Of a stretch of 37,374 nt of DNA, positions 33,116 to 37,374 are shown piece after piece. The notes below the pieces were generated by a model that was not told the DNA's origin, did no database searches, and saw only the letters and a list, made by a program, of their open reading frames with translations. The DNA is from Treponema sp. Its GTDB lineage: Bacteria; Spirochaetota; Spirochaetia; Treponematales; Treponemataceae. How positions within the stretch are numbered: the first letter of the stretch is position 1; each line of letters starts with the position of its first letter. Position numbers and translations under genes: made by a program. The stretch covers positions 1 to 37,374 of the forward strand of contig JAEDFA010000011.1 of NCBI GenBank assembly GCA_016293005.1. Reading direction: 5' to 3'.

Positions 33116-34290
33116 AAGATTTTTTAAATTCAATTCAGAATTTTAAACGGAACAAGACTCGCACTTTTCTTTCGCTTCTAGGCGTTATAATTGGGGTTGC
33201 CGCCGTTATAATCATTACGAGTATGGGTGAAAGTTCAACAAAGCAGGTTCAGGATACATTCGGAACAAACGGGCTTGACATTGTAGAAATCAGAAGCGGT
33301 TTTATGAGACGAAATCGGGATTCAATTACTTTAGTTCTCGATGAAAGTTTTCGGGAAAATCTTTTTGACGGCGTGAAAGACATAAAAAAAATCTGGTATA
33401 AGAATAGTTTGAGTGCGACTTTGTCAGTGGGTGAAGTTTCTGCAAGCGTTTCCTGTACGGCAATTGAATACGGTTATCTTGAAATGTACGGTTTCCAGCT
33501 CGAAGAGGGAAAATTCTTTTCAGTTTCCGATGTTGAAGAGGGAATGCAAAAGATTATTTTAAGTCACGATATGGCAGAACAACTTTTTCCAGACGGAAAT
33601 GCGCTTGGTCAAAAAATTATGCTTGTCGTTGATAAAGTTACTTTTGGTTTTAAAATCGTTGGAATCACAAAAGATCAGACTACCGGAATGGAAACTGGAA
33701 CAGCCTTTATTCCGCGCGGATTTTATTCAAAAAAAATAAAACCGAATCCTTCTGCGGACAGTGTTTTAGTTCAAGTTACTTCTCAGGAAAAATCTTCACC
33801 GATGGTTCAAACTTTGACTTCGTATTGCAAAAATCTTACAGGAACTGATTCTGTGCGTGTAAATTCCATGAAGACTATGATAGAGCAGGTGAGCAAAATT
33901 ACAGAAACGATGAGCCTTCTTCTTGCGGCGGTTGCAGCGATTTCTCTTTTAGTCGGTGGAATCGGAATTATGAACATTATGATTGTAACCGTAACAGAAC
34001 GCAGGCAGGAAATTGGAATCAGGAAAGCGCTTGGAGCAAATCAGAAAGACATTATGCAGCAATTTTTAATTGAATCTGCAAGCATCACGGTAATCGGCGG
34101 AATTCTGGGAATAATTTTTGGAATTTTAATAAGTCTTGTACTCGAATACATAAAGGGAATGAGTTTTGCTTTGAGTTTTCAGGCATGCATCGTTTCTTTT
34201 GTTTTTTCTCTTTTTGTCGGAATTTTCTTTGGAATAAATCCTGCGTTGAGAGCTGCAAAACTTGATCCTGTTGTTGCCTTGAGCCTTTAA
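33109..34290 (+). CDS. ABC permease, MacB/FtsX type
   Basis: A 393-aa permease with one N-terminal membrane segment (TFLSLLGVIIGVAAVIIITSM, about 20-40), a periplasmic MacB_PCD domain (about 45-260), then three C-terminal segments with LLVGGIGIMNIMIVTVTERRQEIGIRKALGANQKDI, the FtsX/MacB coupling signature. ATG 33109 overlaps the ATPase stop by 7 nt and is favoured over an in-frame ATG 27 nt upstream. With its neighbours it forms a tripartite export system for an unknown substrate: macrolide-like drugs, peptides and lipoprotein-related cargo are all possible. Confidence 0.9.
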   Translation: MLEDFLNSIQNFKRNKTRTFLSLLGVIIGVAAVIIITSMGESSTKQVQDTFGTNGLDIVEIRSGFMRRNRDSITLVLDESFRENLFDGVKDIKKIWYKNSLSATLSVGEVSASVSCTAIEYGYLEMYGFQLEEGKFFSVSDVEEGMQKIILSHDMAEQLFPDGNALGQKIMLVVDKVTFGFKIVGITKDQTTGMETGTAFIPRGFYSKKIKPNPSADSVLVQVTSQEKSSPMVQTLTSYCKNLTGTDSVRVNSMKTMIEQVSKITETMSLLLAAVAAISLLVGGIGIMNIMIVTVTERRQEIGIRKALGANQKDIMQQFLIESASITVIGGILGIIFGILISLVLEYIKGMSFALSFQACIVSFVFSLFVGIFFGINPALRAAKLDPVVALSL

Positions 34291-34351
34291 CTTCGTAATT
34301 GCAGATTTTTACAATAGATTTTTTTTCATTTTCTATAATCTATCCTCAAAT

Positions 34352-34426
34352 TTTACGGAAATCTAACATTTTTGTAACTGATTTTTTTAAATTCTTACTA
34401 AAATTTTTACATGAATATTTTAAGTT
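34352..34426 (+). promoter_or_regulatory. Pho-box-like array upstream of the outer-membrane protein
   Basis: Units at 34352 (TTTACG), 34363 (CTAACA), 34374 (GTAACT), 34385 (TTTTAA), 34395 (TTACTA) and 34406 (TTTACA) follow an 11-bp rhythm with one 10-bp step. Nine bases after the last is TAAGTT (34421-34426), at the -10-like distance found at pstS and pstC. Individual units are weaker than at pstS, and A/T-rich sequence makes chance matches easier. Confidence 0.45.
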
Positions 34427-34528
34427 ATATTCAGAAAATTATTGAGGGTTTAGAAAGTCCTGTAAAAAGGAAAAGCTTATGTAAGAAGAAAATAATGCTT
34501 TCAAAAAGATTTGAAAGTTTTATAAAAC

Positions 34529-34583
34529 CTATTGACATAGTAGGTAATAAGTTATTAATATTGTTACTACCTTAGTCAGTAGG
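34529..34583 (+). promoter_or_regulatory. Dyad overlapping a candidate promoter
   Basis: CCTATTGAC (34529-34537) pairs with GTCAGTAGG (34575-34583), and GTAATAA pairs with TTGTTAC further in, giving a large imperfect dyad. A -35-like TTGACA (34532-34537) lies in its left arm, with TTAATA/TAATAT at 17-18 bp. It may be an operator around a second promoter, or a stem-loop in a transcript started upstream. Confidence 0.4.
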
Positions 34584-34584
34584 T

Positions 34585-34629
34585 AGGGGAAAAGTTTTAT
34601 TTTTCCCTTATGCTTTGCGTTGCAGGCAT
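34585..34629 (+). repeat. Paired hairpins including GCGTT copy 6
   Basis: AGGGGAAAA (34585-34593) pairs with TTTTCCCTT (34601-34609), nine pairs. It is followed at once by the GCGTT hairpin (34610-34629): eight pairs with one bulged T, loop GTT at 34619-34621. Here the outer stem is ATGC/GCAT, unrelated in sequence to the other copies, while the inner TGC-GTT-GCA core is kept. Confidence 0.6.
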
Positions 34630-34719
34630 TTATGATTTCTGCTGCTTTATATTTCGCTTTTTGTGAAGCAGTAAAAGAACTTATACGAGGAAGCGTTAAG
34701 TTCAATTGGAGGTTTCATA

Positions 34720-35796
34720 ATGAAAATTTCAAAAAAAGTGTGGCTTTCTGCGTTAGCAGGAATTGTTTTGGCTTCTGGAGTGAGTGCACAGTCTATTACT
34801 CTCACAAATATTTTTGGTGGTGATGCTGACAATCTTTATTCTAGTGATTTTATTACATTAACAAAGGATGACGATGGAAAATTGAACAAGGGCAATGTAA
34901 ATGTTGCCGACAGACTTCAGCTTGATTTCAAAGGCGATAAAATCCTTGGTCGTGTTCGTCTTGAAGGAAAGACAAATGTTGTTAATGGAAAATTAGCAAC
35001 AAATTTTAGTACTGACAATAGCGATATTCGTATTCGCGGATTCGTAGGATTCAATCCATGGGAATTCCTTACAATCGCAGGCGGAAACAGTTTCTTTTCA
35101 AAATACAGCCTTTCTGCAGCATATCTTACAGCATCAGATGATCAGGAAAGTCACGGTAATCTTCTTGATACCAACGGTGCAGGTGTAATCTTTAATATTG
35201 CAGGATTGAAAATCGCAGGTGGAGTTGCAGCAGAAAGCAGACTTAACTTGAATTTTGCCGCTTCTTACGACATTAAAGATGTTGTTTCTCTTGGATTTAC
35301 TTTCCAGGATGTAACAACTGAGGCTTTTAGTTTTGCAGGATATGCAGGACTTAGCGCAGTTGAAAATCTTATCTTGAATGTTGGTTATATTTACAATCAT
35401 GAAGGTGGTTATCTTGCTTCTGCTGAACAGGCAGTTCAGGTTTCTGCAGGTTACACTTTCAAAGATATCGGACTTACACTTTTAGGAGACTTACAGTTAG
35501 GTTTGACGAAAAACGGTGCAAAAGATAAAGATGGTAAATATGCTGAATATGACAGAGTTCCATTGTATACAAAAGTTGTAGCAGGAATTTCTCCACTTGA
35601 TAATCTTGATGTTAGTCTTGCATTTACACTTTCAGATGCAGGTTTAAATGTTGTTGCGTACAGTTTCTACCCATATATTGATTATGATACAGGTTTAGGA
35701 ACAATCAGAACTGGTGCAAGATTTAACTTTGCAGATTCTGACTTCAACAGCATTGATATTCCACTTTCTTGGACTTACAAGTTCAAAATCAAATAG
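34720..35796 (+). CDS. Outer-membrane beta-barrel protein, possible porin
   Basis: A 358-aa exported protein (signal MKISKKVWLSALAGIVLASGVSAQ, cleavage near residue 23). The mature part is a run of amphipathic beta strands with Gly and aromatic residues (ILGRVRLEGKTN, IRIRGFVGFNPWEFLTIAGG, AGLKIAGGVAAESRLNLNFAASYD, VVSLGFTFQD), consistent with a barrel of about 16 strands. It ends in IPLSWTYKFKIK. No exact family recognised. GGAGG lies 7 nt before the ATG, fixing the start. The long leader with a Pho-type array suggests expression under phosphate limitation. A strong terminator follows. Confidence 0.7.
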   Translation: MKISKKVWLSALAGIVLASGVSAQSITLTNIFGGDADNLYSSDFITLTKDDDGKLNKGNVNVADRLQLDFKGDKILGRVRLEGKTNVVNGKLATNFSTDNSDIRIRGFVGFNPWEFLTIAGGNSFFSKYSLSAAYLTASDDQESHGNLLDTNGAGVIFNIAGLKIAGGVAAESRLNLNFAASYDIKDVVSLGFTFQDVTTEAFSFAGYAGLSAVENLILNVGYIYNHEGGYLASAEQAVQVSAGYTFKDIGLTLLGDLQLGLTKNGAKDKDGKYAEYDRVPLYTKVVAGISPLDNLDVSLAFTLSDAGLNVVAYSFYPYIDYDTGLGTIRTGARFNFADSDFNSIDIPLSWTYKFKIK

Positions 35797-35837
35797 AAAA
35801 CTTAAAAAATTGATTTTCTAAGAGAATATTTATTACT

Positions 35838-35879
35838 AGGGGCTGTCTTCAAGTTTTGAAAGAGAGCCTCTTTTATTTT
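35838..35879 (+). terminator. Rho-independent terminator of the outer-membrane protein gene
   Basis: A GC-rich stem AGGGGCTGTCTTCAA (from 35838) pairs with TTGAAAGAGAGCCTCT with one mismatch and one bulge, followed by TTTATTTT. It lies about 40 bp after the stop codon. The next gene is convergent. Confidence 0.8.
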
Positions 35880-35947
35880 AAAAGAAAATTTTTAAAAAGT
35901 CGATTGAAGCGGCAAGATGAAATGATGATTTTACAGTAATGAAAGAA

Positions 35948-37374
35948 TTAAAGTGCTTGCACGATTGAATAAACGCAGTCGCCGGCACGCTCGATTTTTC
36001 TAACTAAGTCGATGAATTGAAGTTCCTGTTTGACATCTCCGCCGTTTTCAAGACGCTTTCGGGAATCTTTTTTTAATTCTTTTTTTGTTTCGTCGATTTG
36101 TTCTTCGATTTTTGCACCGCGTTTTCTTTCTTCGGCATTTAATCCGAGTGTAAAACTTAAACTTGTCTGCTCAAAGAAAATCCGCACGGATTCAATGTAG
36201 TCTGAAAGTTCTTTTTTGCGATTTTCTTTGGAATTTTTATTTTCGACATATTTTACAAGCGTATGGCTCATTGAACAGCATTCGTCGCTTAAATTTTCCA
36301 TGTTTTCTGTAATGCGAATCATTTGTGCAAAGCGTTTTCTGTCTGCGGAATTGGCATTTGGTAAGCGTGCACATTTCTGAAGAAAATTTGTAATTTCGTA
36401 GTTCATTTCGTCGATGTAATTTTCAAGATTCTGAATTTTTTCGCTTTCCTGTTCTGCAAATTTTTGATTGTTTAAAATTGCATTGATTGAATCAAACATA
36501 TCCATGACTTTTGCAGCCATTTTTGAAATTTCAGTCTGAATCTGGTAAGAATAAAGGTCGGCACTGATTCTTGAATGAGGAAGAATTGCAGGAAGTTTAT
36601 AATGCAGTTCTGTTTCTTCTTTTGTATTTTTGATTATTTTTTCAGTGAGAAGGGCAATTTGTTTTACAAACGGAATAAAAATCAGTGTTGCGCAAAGATT
36701 AAATACAGTATGGAGCATAGAAATGTGTGTTGTAATGTTTTCTGAAGGAAGTCCCGGAACTATAAAATCTATTAATTGTAAAAAAGGTTTGAAGAAAATT
36801 AAGGCAAGTATAGTTCCGGCTAAATTGAACGCAACATGGACGAACGCGGTTCTTTTTGCATTTGTAGAAGCGTTTATAGACGACATTACGGCATCGACTG
36901 TTGAACCGATATTGCTTCCGAGAACGATTGCCGCACTCAACTGCCATGAAATTGATTGATTTGCCGCCATTGTTAAAACGATTGCCGTCATCGCCGAAGA
37001 AGAATGAATTAACGCAGTGAGAAAAGCGCCAATTAAAACTCCAAGAAGGATTCCCCAGATTCCGAATGTTGAAATTGCCTGAAAAATCTGTTTTGTTCCG
37101 TCGCCGAGGTTAAGGCTTTCTTTTAAAAGTCCGAGCCCCATAAAAAGAAGTGCAAAACCCATGAAACAGTCTGCAAAATTGTGGATTTTAAATCTTTTGA
37201 ATAATTTTAAGATGAATCCGAAGCCGAAAAGCGGAATTGCAGCCTGAGCGATTGAAAAACTGAACCCGAAAATTGAAACAATCCATGCGGTAACCGTAGT
37301 CCCGATATTTGCGCCAAAAATTACACCGATTGCCTGTTGAAGAGTTAAAATTTCTGCATTTACAAAACTTATGA
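35948..37374 (-). CDS. nptA: Na+/phosphate cotransporter with PhoU-like domain (5' end outside window)
   Basis: Low-affinity sodium-coupled phosphate transporter. The frame stays open to the window edge, giving at least 474 residues; the true start lies outside. The partial N-terminal repeat has LQQAIGVIFGANIGTTVTAWI and the second has LIHSSSAMTAIVLTMAA and VLGSNIGSTVDAVMSS, the inverted-repeat signature of the NptA/NaPi-II family. The C-terminal 200 residues are a cytoplasmic helical PhoU-like domain (AAKVMDMFDSINAIL..., ending VRKIERAGDCVYSIVQAL), common in bacterial members. An internal ATG at 37162 is not the start because family sequence continues upstream of it. Its promoter is not visible here. 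Confidence 0.9.
   Translation of the reverse strand, partial: ISFVNAEILTLQQAIGVIFGANIGTTVTAWIVSIFGFSFSIAQAAIPLFGFGFILKLFKRFKIHNFADCFMGFALLFMGLGLLKESLNLGDGTKQIFQAISTFGIWGILLGVLIGAFLTALIHSSSAMTAIVLTMAANQSISWQLSAAIVLGSNIGSTVDAVMSSINASTNAKRTAFVHVAFNLAGTILALIFFKPFLQLIDFIVPGLPSENITTHISMLHTVFNLCATLIFIPFVKQIALLTEKIIKNTKEETELHYKLPAILPHSRISADLYSYQIQTEISKMAAKVMDMFDSINAILNNQKFAEQESEKIQNLENYIDEMNYEITNFLQKCARLPNANSADRKRFAQMIRITENMENLSDECCSMSHTLVKYVENKNSKENRKKELSDYIESVRIFFEQTSLSFTLGLNAEERKRGAKIEEQIDETKKELKKDSRKRLENGGDVKQELQFIDLVRKIERAGDCVYSIVQAL

Larger units (their letters stand above)
34291..34719. other. Long regulatory leader before the 34720 outer-membrane protein
   Basis: This 429-bp region has no gene. 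It contains a Pho-box-like array with a -10-like hexamer (34352-34426), a second possible promoter inside a large dyad (34529-34583), a hairpin (34585-34609), GCGTT hairpin copy 6 (34610-34629), and two more inverted repeats with arms CTGCTT/AAGCAG and GAACTTA/TAAGTTC just before the ribosome site. Confidence 0.55.

Noticed and set aside
1..37374. CRISPR arrays, tRNA or rRNA genes
   Set aside because: No regularly spaced direct repeats of the right length and no tRNA-like or rRNA-like stretches were seen in any intergenic region.

Overview
The window is AT-rich DNA that reads like a host-associated spirochaete, most likely a Treponema. The evidence is indirect: many lipoproteins with loose lipoboxes, AddAB-type recombination genes, LpoB/COG3014/LPP20-type envelope genes, and the overall codon and base character. 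No rRNA, tRNA, CRISPR array, intact insertion sequence or prophage was seen.

Layout. 1-278: gene-free edge with one hairpin of a local repeat family. 279-2390 (minus): two-component system resembling PhoR/PhoB. 2625-2952: small stand-alone HTH protein behind its own promoter and a hairpin-rich leader. 3159-3812 (minus): exported protein, probably a beta-barrel. 4034-4740: BrnT/BrnA toxin-antitoxin pair with an integron attC-like half-site after it. 4917-5675: lipoprotein with two META (HslJ-like) domains. 5834-9071: pstC-pstA-pstB-phoU. 9068-9820 (minus): unknown protein. 9931-12808: exported type I pullulanase coupled to a degenerate M48 peptidase-like protein. 12795-19377 (minus): addB-addA. 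19840-23981: envelope cluster (COG3014-like lipoprotein, LpoB-like lipoprotein, LPP20-like protein, unknown lipoprotein). 24198-26621: NlpC/P60 peptidase, small membrane protein, RmlD-type reductase. 26714-27595: PstS. 27814-29784: PAS/GGDEF diguanylate cyclase and a tautomerase. 29952-34290: TolC/MacA/MacB-type efflux operon. 34720-35796: beta-barrel outer-membrane protein. 35948-37374 (minus): Na+/phosphate cotransporter, cut by the window edge.

Phosphate is the unifying theme. The sensor and regulator, the Pst transporter with PhoU, a distant pstS and an NptA-type cotransporter all lie here. I read direct repeats of a TTNACA-like hexamer at about 11-bp period, like the PhoP box of Bacillus, upstream of phoB, pstC, pstS and the outer-membrane protein at 34720. 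That makes this barrel protein a candidate phosphate-starvation porin. PstS has its two halves in the order used by Streptococcus pneumoniae PstS, permuted relative to E. coli, so binding protein and operators both look Firmicute-like.

The least explained signal is a family of six short hairpins with an almost constant core (TGC-GTT-GCA) and stems that change by compensatory pairs. All have the GTT loop on the plus strand, and five lie in leaders of plus-strand genes, usually within a chain of other hairpins. This looks like an RNA-level leader element that I cannot match to a known family.
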